In this document: positions 46,020-55,254 of the stretch, piece by piece | How the letters are laid out: every line of letters begins with the position of its first letter | Numbering within the stretch: position 1 is the first letter of the stretch | Source of the DNA: Massilia agri | GTDB taxonomy: Bacteria > Pseudomonadota > Gammaproteobacteria > Burkholderiales > Burkholderiaceae_D | Length of the DNA: 64,000 nt | NCBI RefSeq assembly: GCF_024753255.1 | Contig: NZ_JANUHA010000001.1 | Coordinates: 597,189-661,188, forward strand | Direction of reading: 5' to 3' | Notes under the pieces: model-generated | Databases searched by the model: none | What the model was told of the DNA's origin: nothing | What the model saw: only the letters and a program-made list of their open reading frames with translations | Translations under genes and position numbers: made by a program

Positions 46020-48911
46020 TTAGAACTTGTAGGAAGCGCCGAAGTGGTAGGTGCGGCCGTAGTCCACGCGGTTCGACGGATTGTTCTCGTCGGTGGTGTA
46101 CTCCAGGAACGGTGCGTTGTTCCAGTTCTGCGCCTGGGCGAACAGGCTCACGCCCTTCAGCCAGCCGGACTGCACTTCGTAGGAGACCTGCAGGTCGACG
46201 ATGGTGTCGCCCTTGATGAAGGTCAGCTGCTGGTTGTCCTGGAAGTCGGACACCTGGCCCAGGAAGCTCGAACGCTTGCGCGCTGCGGCGGCGATCTGGA
46301 AACCGTTCTTCTCGTAGTACAGGCGCAGGTTGCTGACCTTGCGCGACAGGCCCGGCAGCGGGATCGTGACCGAGTCGCCGTTCACGTTCGCGAAGCCGAC
46401 TTCCGGCAGTTCGATGCCCGAGCGGGTGTCCGAGTGGTTGACCATCACACCGAAACCGTCCAGGTACTGCGAGACCATCGAGAACGGCACGTTGACCGCC
46501 AGCTCGTAGCCCTTGATGTTGCCGCCGTCGCCGTTGGTCGGCTGGGTGAACAGGCCCTGGGTCGAACCGGCGAACGGACCGGTGGTCGGCAGCGGGGTGC
46601 TCGGCGTGATGTACGGCGCGTAGTCGAAGGCGCGCGGCGCACGCAGGATGTAGGTGTCGAGCTTCTTGTAGAACACCGCGGCGCTGATGTAGCCCTTGTT
46701 GCCGAAGTACTTCTCGTACGACAGGTCGAGCTGCTTGGCGCGGAACGGCTTCAGCTGCGGGTTGCCGCCGCCGCCGGTCAGGATCGACACGCCCTGGGTC
46801 GCCAGCGCGAAGTTCTGGCCGGCGCGCAGGTCGTCGAGGTTGGCGCGCGAGACCACCTTGGCCGCGCCGAAGCGCAGCGCCTGGTCGTTGCCGAGGTCGA
46901 AGGACACGTTCAGGCTCGGCAGGACATCCCAGTAGCTGTCGCCATCGGAGACGCGCTGTGCCGGGCAGGTCTCGGCGGTGTTGCCGACGCAACGCGCCCT
47001 GTCGACCACGTAGCCGCCGCCGGTCTGGCGGGTGTGGACTGCCTGCAGGCCGACGTTGCCGCGGTAATCCAGGCCGAACAGCTGGCCTTCCAGGTCGCCC
47101 ATGAAGTAGGCGGTGTTGATGCGCTCGGCCACGTCCCAGTACTTGTTGTAGATGTCGGCGTCGACCTTGTGGGCCAGTTCGTAGACCGAACCGAGCGAGC
47201 CGCGCGGGTCCCACGACACCACCTTGAAGCCGGAGGCGCCAGCCTGGGCGACATCGCTGCCCGGCACGGCGACCGCCGCGTAGGGGCCGCTGCCGCCCTT
47301 GATCAGCAGGCGGCCTTCGTCGCCGGTGCGCGACTTGTCGCGCGAGGTGTGGTTGAAGCCGTAGGTGGTGCCGGTGATCGGGCCCCATTCGACGTCGCGC
47401 TTGGCGGTCAGGCGCACGGCCTTGACCTGGTCTTCGACGTAAGGCTGGGCCAGGTAACCGGCCTGCGGCGAGGTTTCGCCGCCGGACCAGCCCATCACGT
47501 CGGTCAGGCGCGCGACGGCGCGGTCGGCGTAGTTGCTGCCCGGGGTGTACTTCACCTGGGTGACGTTGCCGCCATCGAAGCCGCTGTAGTTCAGGGTGTC
47601 CTGCTCGCGGCCGGCGATACCGGCGGTGGTTTCGTAGCGCGAGCCCAGCTTGGTGGCCTTCGACCAGGTCAGGTCGGCCGCGGTGGTCCAGTCGCCGATC
47701 TTCAGCTCGTTGTTCCAGCCGATGGTCTTGAGGTCGTCTTCGTTGCCTTCGTAGTGGTTGCGGACCACGCCCTTCCAGTTGCTGATGGTGCCGCTGGTGG
47801 CGACGCCGTTGGCGATGGTGGCGCTGCTCAGCACGTGCGGCAGCTCATACTGGCCGCCGCCGTTGAAGGCGACGCCGCCTTCGAAGCCGGTCTTCTTCAG
47901 GCCGGTTTCGCCGGCCGAGTAGAACAGGTCGACGGTCGACTTGAAGTTGCGGTTCGGACGCCATTGCAGCGAGGCGAAGGCGCCGTCGCGGTTGTGCGAA
48001 CCGACTTCGGTGTCGTAGCCGAAGCCGCCCGGGGTCTTCACATCGGCGCCGTTGTACTGCATGGTGCCGGTGCCCCAGGAGTTGAACTTGGCCTGGCCGC
48101 CGCCCATTTCTTCATAGCGGGTGAAGCCCATCGCGACGCCGATGGTGCGGTTGGCGAACTGGTCGATGTAGGACAGGGTGTAGCGGTCGCCATCGCCTTC
48201 CGGCAGGCCGTCGCGCTGCTTCACGCCCAGGCGGCTCTTCTTGTAGCTGACGGCGACGGTGCGCTTGCCGAAGTCCAGCGGCTGGACAGTGCGCAGGTCG
48301 ATGGTCGATGCCAGGCCCTGGCCGACGACGGTCGCGTCCGGGGTCTTGTAGATCATGATGGAACCCATCAGTTCGGCCGGGAACAGGTCGAACTCAGGGG
48401 AACGGGCGTTGCCGGTCGAGGCCATTTCGCGGCCGTTCAGCAGGGTGCCGTTGAAGCTCGGCGACAGGCCGCGCACCGAGATCTCGGCGGCCTTGCCCGA
48501 GCTGCGGCCGCGCTGCACGGCCACGCCCGGCAGGCGCGAGATCGATTCGGCGACGCTCTGGTCCGGCAGCTTGCCGATGTCTTCGGCCGACACGGCCTCG
48601 ACGATCGAGGTGGAATTCTTCTTGATCGAGATCGCCGCTTCGATACCGCGGCGGATACCCGTGACGGTGACGGTCGAAACCGGCGCAGTCGCGCCCGGCG
48701 GCGTCGGCTCGGCGGCGGCTGCGGCCTGCTCGGCCGATGCTGGCGCGGTGGCTGCGCTCGAGGTCGCGTTGGTGGTAGTCGTGCTGTTGTCCTGCGCGTA
48801 GGCGCTGCCCGCGAACACGGACAGGAAAACGGCGCAGCCGGCGGCGACCGGGCTCAGCAGGAAGGCTTGGCGGACCGGCTCAGCGGCGCGCTTGGTTGCG
48901 AAGATACTCAT
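46020..48911 (-). CDS. TonB-dependent receptor, maltodextrin type
   Basis: A 963-residue outer-membrane receptor: signal peptide (residues about 1-40, ending SAYA), a Thr/Ala/Pro-rich linker, a TonB box VSTVTVTG near residue 70, a plug domain (IGKLPDQSVAESISRLPGVAVQR, a TIGR01782-type plug) and a beta-barrel ending in HFGASYKF. It should take up large sugars across the outer membrane with TonB energy. ATG at 48911 has GAGGGG about 9 nt upstream; a TTG at 48923 is rejected. Placed between the halogenase and the starch-cleaving enzymes, which supports a maltodextrin role; the substrate is inferred from context. Confidence 0.92.
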   Translation of the reverse strand: MSIFATKRAAEPVRQAFLLSPVAAGCAVFLSVFAGSAYAQDNSTTTTNATSSAATAPASAEQAAAAAEPTPPGATAPVSTVTVTGIRRGIEAAISIKKNSTSIVEAVSAEDIGKLPDQSVAESISRLPGVAVQRGRSSGKAAEISVRGLSPSFNGTLLNGREMASTGNARSPEFDLFPAELMGSIMIYKTPDATVVGQGLASTIDLRTVQPLDFGKRTVAVSYKKSRLGVKQRDGLPEGDGDRYTLSYIDQFANRTIGVAMGFTRYEEMGGGQAKFNSWGTGTMQYNGADVKTPGGFGYDTEVGSHNRDGAFASLQWRPNRNFKSTVDLFYSAGETGLKKTGFEGGVAFNGGGQYELPHVLSSATIANGVATSGTISNWKGVVRNHYEGNEDDLKTIGWNNELKIGDWTTAADLTWSKATKLGSRYETTAGIAGREQDTLNYSGFDGGNVTQVKYTPGSNYADRAVARLTDVMGWSGGETSPQAGYLAQPYVEDQVKAVRLTAKRDVEWGPITGTTYGFNHTSRDKSRTGDEGRLLIKGGSGPYAAVAVPGSDVAQAGASGFKVVSWDPRGSLGSVYELAHKVDADIYNKYWDVAERINTAYFMGDLEGQLFGLDYRGNVGLQAVHTRQTGGGYVVDRARCVGNTAETCPAQRVSDGDSYWDVLPSLNVSFDLGNDQALRFGAAKVVSRANLDDLRAGQNFALATQGVSILTGGGGNPQLKPFRAKQLDLSYEKYFGNKGYISAAVFYKKLDTYILRAPRAFDYAPYITPSTPLPTTGPFAGSTQGLFTQPTNGDGGNIKGYELAVNVPFSMVSQYLDGFGVMVNHSDTRSGIELPEVGFANVNGDSVTIPLPGLSRKVSNLRLYYEKNGFQIAAAARKRSSFLGQVSDFQDNQQLTFIKGDTIVDLQVSYEVQSGWLKGVSLFAQAQNWNNAPFLEYTTDENNPSNRVDYGRTYHFGASYKF

Positions 48912-48989
48912 TTGTCCCCTCAATAAAGACCAATAATTTTTTTCCCGAAACTACAGCGCGGCAGGCACCTTGCACGGCAGCCTCAAGCA

Positions 48990-49005
48990 AACGTGTTGCA
49001 ACGTT
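48990..49005. promoter_or_regulatory. AACGT-N6-ACGTT palindrome upstream of the TonB receptor
   Basis: Perfect 5-bp inverted arms around GTTGCA, just downstream of the receptor promoter. Similar at 13 of 15 positions to the palindrome before pgm. Confidence 0.45.
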
Positions 49006-49016
49006 CTGTCAAGGAT

Positions 49017-49044
49017 TCTGTATTAAAACTAGATGCACTGTCAA
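49017..49044 (-). promoter_or_regulatory. Promoter for the TonB receptor
   Basis: TTGACA (49044-49039), a 16-nt spacer and TACAGA (49022-49017). A HexR-like box (49019-49033) covers most of the spacer and the -10, so binding would block it. Confidence 0.55.
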
Positions 49045-49147
49045 CGGGAGTTGCTTGTTACTACGATAATGGCATGTTTTATAGAAATCAGTCATCAAAA
49101 CGCCGTGCGCACGTTGTATTTGGGCTACAACGGTGCATATGTGGGGT

Positions 49148-49162
49148 TGTAGTCTCACTACA
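49148..49162. promoter_or_regulatory. Perfect HexR-like box
   Basis: TGTAGT-CTC-ACTACA is a perfect 6-bp inverted repeat roughly midway between the two divergent genes. Confidence 0.65.
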
Positions 49163-49392
49163 AATGATGAAATTTTAAGCAAAATGGCTGAAAATGCACC
49201 AACACGGTGCAGACTTGGCGGGGCAAGTACATGGAGGACGGAGCCGGGGACAGGAACAAGTTTGCAGAAATCTGTACTTTGACTAGATAGCGAACACATC
49301 AAGTTTTTTGTACCTCGACTACTTCCGTAGTATTCTTCAGGCAACACAACTAGATCGGGCAATTCTTTCTTCCAGCGCGAGTCGTCTTGTAC

Positions 49393-49407
49393 TGTAGTCT
49401 GACTACG
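49393..49407. promoter_or_regulatory. HexR-like box at the neopullulanase promoter
   Basis: TGTAGT-CTG-ACTACG matches 11 of 12 positions and lies 36 nt before the neopullulanase start codon, where it would cover the promoter or start region. Confidence 0.6.
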
Positions 49408-49442
49408 ATTTGTTGCGTCCGGAGGAGGAAGCCCTTACCGCT

Positions 49443-51296
49443 ATGAGACAGCTCCTCGCCCTCCTCCTGCTCGCTAGCGCCTCGCTCGCCGCTTCCGCCC
49501 AGTCCTCCACCATCGCCCGCACGGAGCCGCCCTTCTGGTGGGCCGGCATGCAGCACAAGGGGCTGCAACTCATGGTGCATGGCGAGCGCATCGCCGAGCT
49601 CGAGCCATCGCTTGCCTATCCCGGCGTGCGGATCGCCACCGTCACCCGTGTGCCCAGCAAGAACTACCTGTTCATCGACCTCGAGATCGGCCAGGAAGCG
49701 AAGCCGGGCAGCTTCGACATCGTCTTCAAGGGCGCCGGGCGCCAGGCGAGCACCACCTACCGCCTGCTGGCGCGCGAAGCCGGGTCCGCCCAGCGCATCG
49801 GCTTCACCAGCCGCGATACGATCTACCAGGTCATGCCGGACCGCTTCGCCAACGGCAATCCCGCCAACGACAACACGCCGGACACGCGCGAAAAGGCCAA
49901 TCGCGCCAACGGCGGCGGACGCCACGGCGGCGACATCGAAGGCATCGTCCAGCGCCTCGACTACATCCGCGACCTGGGCTTCACCCAGCTGTGGCCGACG
50001 CCGCTGGTCGAGAACGACATGCCGGCCTACTCGTACCACGGCTACGCCGCCACCGACCACTACCGCATCGACCCGCGCTACGGCAGCAACGAGGACTTCC
50101 GGCGCCTGTCGCTGGAGGCGAAGAAGCGCGGCATCGGCCTGATCCAGGACGTGGTGCTGTCGCACATCGGCAGCTCGCACTGGTGGATGAAGGACCTGCC
50201 GACGCCCGACTGGGTCAACTACGGGGGCAAGTTCGTGCCGACCCATCACCACCGCACCGCCGTGCAGGACCCCTACGCCTCGAAGGAGGATGCGGACAAC
50301 TTCACGCGCGGCTGGTTCGTGGAGACCATGCCGGACCTGAACCAGAGCAATCCCCTGGTCGCGAACTACCTCATCCAGAACAATATCTGGTGGATCGAGT
50401 ACGCCGGCCTCTCGGGCCTGCGCATCGATACCTTCGGCTATTCGGATGGCGCCTTCCTGTCCGAGTACACCCGCCGCCTGATGCAGGAATACCCGAACCT
50501 GAACCTGGTCGGCGAGGAATGGAGCACGCGCCCACCCGTGGTGGCGCGCTGGCAGCGCGGCAAGGACAACTTCGACGGCTACCGCGCCTCGACGCCGAGC
50601 CTGATGGACTTCCCTCTTGCCGAAGCGATGCGCACGGCGCTCGCCAAGGACAAGGGACACAACGTCTTCAACGAGGTCTACGAGACGCTCTCCCTCGACT
50701 ACCTGTACCCGGAACCCGGCAACCTGGTGCTGTTCGAGGCCAACCACGACGTCTCGCGCATCTGGAGCGCGGTGGGCGAGAACTTCGACCGCTACCGGAT
50801 GATGATGGTCTTCCTGATGACGATGCCGCGCATTCCCCAGCTCTATACCGGCGACGAGATCCTGATGACCAGCGCGACGAAGGAGCGCGACGACGCCAGC
50901 TACCGCCGCGACTTCCCGGGCGGCTGGGCGGGCGACAAGGTCGACGCCTTTTCCGGCCGCGGCCTGGGCGCGCAGCAGCGCGCCGCCCAGGAACTGGTGC
51001 GCAAGCTGGCCAACTGGCGCAAGGGCCAGCCGCTCATCCACAAGGGGAAGATGATGCACTTCGGCCCGCGCGACAATACCTGGGTCTACTTCCGCTACGA
51101 GGGCGCCAAGCGCGTGCTGGTCGCCTTCAACAACAATCCGAAGGAGATGGTGCTCGACACCGCGCGCTTCCGCGAGATGCTGGACGGCGTGCCGGGCGGC
51201 GTGGACGTTCTGACTGGCAAGCGCTTCGGCCTGGAAAAGGAACTCCGCCTGCCCGCCATGGCCAGCGTGGTACTGGAACTGGAGGCCGCCCGATGA
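49443..51296 (+). CDS. Neopullulanase/cyclomaltodextrinase-like GH13, exported
   Basis: A 617-residue GH13 enzyme: signal peptide (residues 1-20), an N-terminal beta-sandwich (about 25-110) of the type found in cyclomaltodextrinases and SusA, then the catalytic barrel starting at SRDTIYQVMPDRFANG. Nucleophile Asp329 in GLRIDTFGYSD, acid Glu358 in LVGEEWSTR, stabiliser Asp436 in FEANHDVSR. It should cut maltodextrin in the periplasm. The ATG at 49443 has GGAGGAGG upstream; the preceding in-frame start at 49410 lies beyond the ribosome site. Confidence 0.93.
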   Translation: MRQLLALLLLASASLAASAQSSTIARTEPPFWWAGMQHKGLQLMVHGERIAELEPSLAYPGVRIATVTRVPSKNYLFIDLEIGQEAKPGSFDIVFKGAGRQASTTYRLLAREAGSAQRIGFTSRDTIYQVMPDRFANGNPANDNTPDTREKANRANGGGRHGGDIEGIVQRLDYIRDLGFTQLWPTPLVENDMPAYSYHGYAATDHYRIDPRYGSNEDFRRLSLEAKKRGIGLIQDVVLSHIGSSHWWMKDLPTPDWVNYGGKFVPTHHHRTAVQDPYASKEDADNFTRGWFVETMPDLNQSNPLVANYLIQNNIWWIEYAGLSGLRIDTFGYSDGAFLSEYTRRLMQEYPNLNLVGEEWSTRPPVVARWQRGKDNFDGYRASTPSLMDFPLAEAMRTALAKDKGHNVFNEVYETLSLDYLYPEPGNLVLFEANHDVSRIWSAVGENFDRYRMMMVFLMTMPRIPQLYTGDEILMTSATKERDDASYRRDFPGGWAGDKVDAFSGRGLGAQQRAAQELVRKLANWRKGQPLIHKGKMMHFGPRDNTWVYFRYEGAKRVLVAFNNNPKEMVLDTARFREMLDGVPGGVDVLTGKRFGLEKELRLPAMASVVLELEAAR

Positions 51297-54172
51297 TGCC
51301 GCGTCTTCTCGCCGCAGCCGCCCTGCTGGCCTGCCTGCCCGCGATCGCCCAGGACAAGAACCTCTACGTGCGTGGCGGCTTCAATGGCTGGGGCACCGCG
51401 AACGCGCTCGCAAGCAAGGGCAAGAACATCTACGAGGCCGACATCCTGGTCGGCCCCGGCAACCACGGCTTCAAGCTGGGCAGCAAGGACTGGAGCGAGG
51501 AATGGGTGGTGGACGGCAGCCGCGGCGTGACCGTGACGCCCGACACCGCCTACCGCCTCGAGACCCGTCCCGGCCCGGAAGACTACCTGTTCGTGCGCCG
51601 CACCGGCACTTACCGCTTCACGCTCGACGCCTCCGACCCGGCCGCGCCGCAGCTGCGCGTGGTGCGCCTGGCGGACCAGCAGGCGGCCGGCCAGGCCGAC
51701 CCGCACGCCGGCCGCCAGCCCGTCACGATGTCCTGGCCCACTTGGGACGGCAAGCAGGAAACAGCAAGTTTCTCGACGCCGGATGCGGGCGCCGCGCTGC
51801 GCAGCTATACGCACTCGACCACCATGGACCTGCGCGACCCGGGCCCGCAGCACGTGCAGTATAGCGAGCAGGCCGGCTTGCCGCGCGTCCGCACCGGCAA
51901 CCTGGCCTTCGATGCCCTGTTCGCGCTGGCCGGCTTCGAGATGCGCCAGGATTCGGTGAGCCAGATCCGCGACGGCAACTACAACGGCGGCGCGCCGATT
52001 CCCTGCGAGTGCTTCGCCACCGGCGAGAAGTGGCCCTACGTCTGGACCCGCGATCTCTCCTACGCGGCTGACCTGGGCCTGGCGATGCTGGACCCGCAGC
52101 GCGTGCGCAATTCGCTCGAGTTCAAGCTGTCTGGATGGCGCGCCGGCCTTGCGCTTGCGTCGCAGGTGGCCGGGACGAAGGACGGCCTGCAGATCGTGCA
52201 GGATACCGGCAGCGGCGGCAGTTGGCCGGTCAGCACGGACCGCATCAGCTGGACCTTCGCGGCCGAGGAAGTCCTGCGCACCCTGCCCTCCGGCGAGCGG
52301 GCGGCATTTGCCCGCCGTGCCCTTCGCGCCCTGTCGAACACCATCGAGAACGATCGCATTGCCGCCTTCGACGCGTTGAGCGGCCTGTACATGGGCGAGC
52401 AATCCTTCCTCGACTGGCGCGACCAGAGCTACGCTTCCTGGATCCCGGGCGAACTGGCGGCGATGTCGACCTCGAAAGCCCTGTCCACCAATGTCGGCCA
52501 CTACCAGGCCTTGACGCTTGCGGCGCGCCTGGCGCGCGAGCAGGGCGAGGCCGCGCGTGCGTCGCGCTACGAACACTGGGCCGCGAACCTGAAACAGGCC
52601 ATCAATGCGCGCCTGTGGCTGAAGGACGCCGGCATGTACAGCAGCCTCACGGCCGGCCACCTCGACGGCGCGCCGCTGCACAAGTTCGACTGGCTGGGAC
52701 AGTCGCTCGCCATCGTCACCGGCGTGGCGGACCAGGAGCAGGCCCGCTCGATCCTCTCCCACTATCCGCACGGCCCCATGGGCGCGCCCGTGATCTGGCC
52801 CCAGCAGCCGGGCATGCCGGTCTACCACAACCGCGCCATCTGGCCCTTCGTCACCGGCTACGGCCTGAAAGCGGCGGCGCGGGCCGGCAACGTCGCCGTG
52901 GCCGACGCGGCCTACGCGACCCTCATGCGCGGCGCGTCCCTGAACCTGTCGAACATGGAAAACCTGGAGTGGCTATCCGGACAGCCGCTGCTGCTGGACG
53001 AACGCAACCCTTCCCTGATCGGCCCCGTGATCAATTCGCGGCGCCAGCTGTGGTCCGTCGGCGCCTACCTGGGCATGGTGGTCGACACCGTGTTCGGCGT
53101 GTCCGCCACGGACGACGGCATCGCGCTGGCGCCGTTCGTGACCGCGAAACTGCGTCGCGAAACCTTCGGTGCCGCGTCCGAGATCGCGCTGCAGGACCTG
53201 CGCTTGCACGACAGGCGGATCGGCGTGCGTTTGCGCCTGCCGGCAGCGGGCAAGGAGGACGGCTACTACGCCATCGAACGCATCCTCCTGAACGGCAAGC
53301 CTGCAGACGGCACGATTCGCCTGGTCCAGCTTCAGGAACAGAACGACATCGAGATCGTGCTGGGCAAGCTGGTGACGGGCCAGCAGGCGATCCGGCGCGT
53401 GCAGGAGGACCCCTACGCCAGCGGCGGCGCGACCTTCGGCCCGCGCGAGCCCGCCATCGCTTCGCTCATGCGCGGCGCCGGCGGCGTCACCCTGACGTTC
53501 GCCCGGGAACAGGGCCTCGTCTACAGCGTCTACCGCGACGGCAAGCTGGTGGCCGACGGATTGCGCACCGGCGCGTGGGTCGACCGCAATGGCGGCGTCG
53601 CTGCCTGCTATGCCTTGGCGGCGCGCGACACGGCGAGCGGCAACCGCAGCCACCACAGCATCCCGCGCTGCGTCGGTGCCAGTATCGAGATCGGCGCCAG
53701 CGACCCACGCGTCGTCGCGACTATTCCGGCGAGCCCGCCGGATGCGCAGTTCTCCATGCCGCGCATCAAAGGTTGGGGCCGGCCCGGCGACCGCTTCGCC
53801 GTGGAGCGCATCGACGTGGCGACTCCTGGCCGCTACCAGGTCCAGCTGAGCTATCACAATGCCGCCAACGACCTGAGACTCGGGACCAGCAACGGCGTGA
53901 AATGGCTGGTGCTGAAGGATGCCGCTGGAAAGGCAGTGGCGCAGGGCGTCGTCCAGATGCCGCATACGCCGCCGGCGACGGCGACCACCTCGGCCGTGTA
54001 TTCGACGCCACTGGCGGCCGACCTGAAGGCAGGCCGCTACCGCATCGAGATGGGCGACTTCTACAATATGAGCTATCTCGACAGTAACAGCAGCTTCAGC
54101 GGCGCCGGCGGCAGCAAGGGCCCGTACAACCGCGTCGACATCATGGGCGTGCGGCTGCTGCGCACGCAGTAG
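51293..54172 (+). CDS. Multidomain six-hairpin glycosidase (glucoamylase-like)
   Basis: A 959-residue exported protein. Signal peptide (residues 1-19, ending AIA). Residues about 22-115 are a glycan-binding E-set/CBM-like domain (NLYVRGGFNGWG, GNHGFKLGS). Residues about 200-600 read as an (alpha/alpha)6 six-hairpin domain: WPYVWTRDLSYAADLGLAML, DTGSGGSWPVSTDRISWTF, YNRAIWPFVTGYGLKAAARA, MENLEWLSG. C-terminal beta domains follow (FN3-like GGVTLTFAREQGLVYSVYRDGK, then a beta-sandwich). It overlaps the neopullulanase stop by ATGA, so coupled. Probably an exo-acting alpha-glucosidase; the exact family is not certain. Confidence 0.85.
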   Translation: MMPRLLAAAALLACLPAIAQDKNLYVRGGFNGWGTANALASKGKNIYEADILVGPGNHGFKLGSKDWSEEWVVDGSRGVTVTPDTAYRLETRPGPEDYLFVRRTGTYRFTLDASDPAAPQLRVVRLADQQAAGQADPHAGRQPVTMSWPTWDGKQETASFSTPDAGAALRSYTHSTTMDLRDPGPQHVQYSEQAGLPRVRTGNLAFDALFALAGFEMRQDSVSQIRDGNYNGGAPIPCECFATGEKWPYVWTRDLSYAADLGLAMLDPQRVRNSLEFKLSGWRAGLALASQVAGTKDGLQIVQDTGSGGSWPVSTDRISWTFAAEEVLRTLPSGERAAFARRALRALSNTIENDRIAAFDALSGLYMGEQSFLDWRDQSYASWIPGELAAMSTSKALSTNVGHYQALTLAARLAREQGEAARASRYEHWAANLKQAINARLWLKDAGMYSSLTAGHLDGAPLHKFDWLGQSLAIVTGVADQEQARSILSHYPHGPMGAPVIWPQQPGMPVYHNRAIWPFVTGYGLKAAARAGNVAVADAAYATLMRGASLNLSNMENLEWLSGQPLLLDERNPSLIGPVINSRRQLWSVGAYLGMVVDTVFGVSATDDGIALAPFVTAKLRRETFGAASEIALQDLRLHDRRIGVRLRLPAAGKEDGYYAIERILLNGKPADGTIRLVQLQEQNDIEIVLGKLVTGQQAIRRVQEDPYASGGATFGPREPAIASLMRGAGGVTLTFAREQGLVYSVYRDGKLVADGLRTGAWVDRNGGVAACYALAARDTASGNRSHHSIPRCVGASIEIGASDPRVVATIPASPPDAQFSMPRIKGWGRPGDRFAVERIDVATPGRYQVQLSYHNAANDLRLGTSNGVKWLVLKDAAGKAVAQGVVQMPHTPPATATTSAVYSTPLAADLKAGRYRIEMGDFYNMSYLDSNSSFSGAGGSKGPYNRVDIMGVRLLRTQ

Positions 54173-54175
54173 GCT

Positions 54176-55165
54176 TCAAGACGCTTCCACCTCGGGGACC
54201 TCGCGCGCTTGCCGGCGCGACGGTCCCTGCACCATCAGGGCCAGCCGCCCTTCCAGCACCCGGAACTCCAGCGGCATCGCCATCGTCGTCACCTCGCCGT
54301 CCGCCGCGACCTTCATGCGCTTGCGCCCATACACGGCCGGGGTGCGCACCGTCAGGCGCTTGAAGGCGAAGGCCTCCACATCGGCATCCTTCAGGCGTCC
54401 GAGCAGGCCGCGCACCAGCAAACCGAGCAGGCCCAGCTTGCCCATGGGGCGCGGCGCGATGGCGACCAGCTGGCCCTCCTCCACCGCCTCGGTCAGGCCA
54501 TCCATGCCGACCTGTTCCAGCTGCAGGCGGTTGTTACCGACAAACAAGGTGGTGGTGCGCAGGCGGCGTTCCTTGCCGTCCTGCTCGAGCGTGATGCGCA
54601 GGTGGCGGTGCGGGCGCAAGGCGATCTTGATTGCCGAAAAGAAGGCGACCACGCGGCTGCGCCCGTACTGGCGCTTGTCGTGCTCGCGCTCTTCCAGCAG
54701 TTTCGGATACAGGCCGACGCTGGCGTTGACGAGGAAAATCTTGTTGTTGAGCAGGCCCACCTGCACCGGCCGCACCTTGGCACGCAGCAATGAATAGACG
54801 GCTTCGGCCAGGTCTTCAGGGATGCCGTGGGTGCGGCCGAAGTAGTTGAAGGTCCCCTGCGGCAAGACGCCGAAGGTGCAGCCGGCCAGGACGGCTTCGT
54901 GGGCCACCGTGTTGATGGTGCCGTCGCCGCCTGCCGCGACCAGGATGCCGCCTGCGGCCAGCGCCTGTTGCGCCATGTTGCGGGCGATCGCCTCCAGCTG
55001 CCCAGGGTCCTCGACTATTTCCAGGTGGCAGCTGCGGCCGGCCGCGGCCAGCACCGACTCGATGGTCGAACGGCGCAGCTCCGTTTCTGAATGGCCTGAA
55101 CCGGCATTCAGGACAACGAAGATGGGTGCGTCGGGGCGCGGCTCGCTGGGCGGGTTGACAGGCAT
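54176..55165 (-). CDS. Diacylglycerol kinase / lipid kinase (YegS/DagK family)
   Basis: A 329-residue lipid kinase with the nucleotide-binding GGDGTINTVAHEA motif (residues about 79-91) and TFGVLPQGTFNYFGRTHGIP in the substrate region. It should phosphorylate diacylglycerol or a related lipid at the inner membrane. Convergent with the six-hairpin gene, 3 bp apart; not part of the glucan operon. Confidence 0.92.
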   Translation of the reverse strand: MPVNPPSEPRPDAPIFVVLNAGSGHSETELRRSTIESVLAAAGRSCHLEIVEDPGQLEAIARNMAQQALAAGGILVAAGGDGTINTVAHEAVLAGCTFGVLPQGTFNYFGRTHGIPEDLAEAVYSLLRAKVRPVQVGLLNNKIFLVNASVGLYPKLLEEREHDKRQYGRSRVVAFFSAIKIALRPHRHLRITLEQDGKERRLRTTTLFVGNNRLQLEQVGMDGLTEAVEEGQLVAIAPRPMGKLGLLGLLVRGLLGRLKDADVEAFAFKRLTVRTPAVYGRKRMKVAADGEVTTMAMPLEFRVLEGRLALMVQGPSRRQAREVPEVEAS

Positions 55166-55254
55166 CGCTGGCTCGGTGAACGGTGGTGGTTTTTATGGCA
55201 ACGCCATCCTACCACCGGCGCCTGCCGCGCTGCGTCAGCCCGCACACACAAGAC

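Larger units (their letters stand above)
49019..49407. promoter_or_regulatory. HexR-like operator array between the TonB receptor and neopullulanase
   Basis: Six palindromes fit TGTAGT-N3-ACTACA in the 531-bp gene-free gap: 49019-49033 (10 of 12 positions), 49115-49129 (10 of 12), 49148-49162 (12 of 12), 49273-49287 (10 of 12), 49309-49323 (9 of 12) and 49393-49407 (11 of 12). The known HexR operator in gammaproteobacteria is TGTAAT-N3-ATTACA, so a HexR/RpiR-type regulator is the best candidate; two glucokinase-RpiR fusions are encoded nearby. The gap holds no gene that I can see. Confidence 0.6.

Noticed and set aside
44475..48926. A 1483-codon open frame on the plus strand opposite the TonB receptor and halogenase
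   Set aside because: It is a shadow frame made possible by high G+C content; its translation is rich in Val, Ala, Arg and His with no domain, and the minus-strand genes are clear families.
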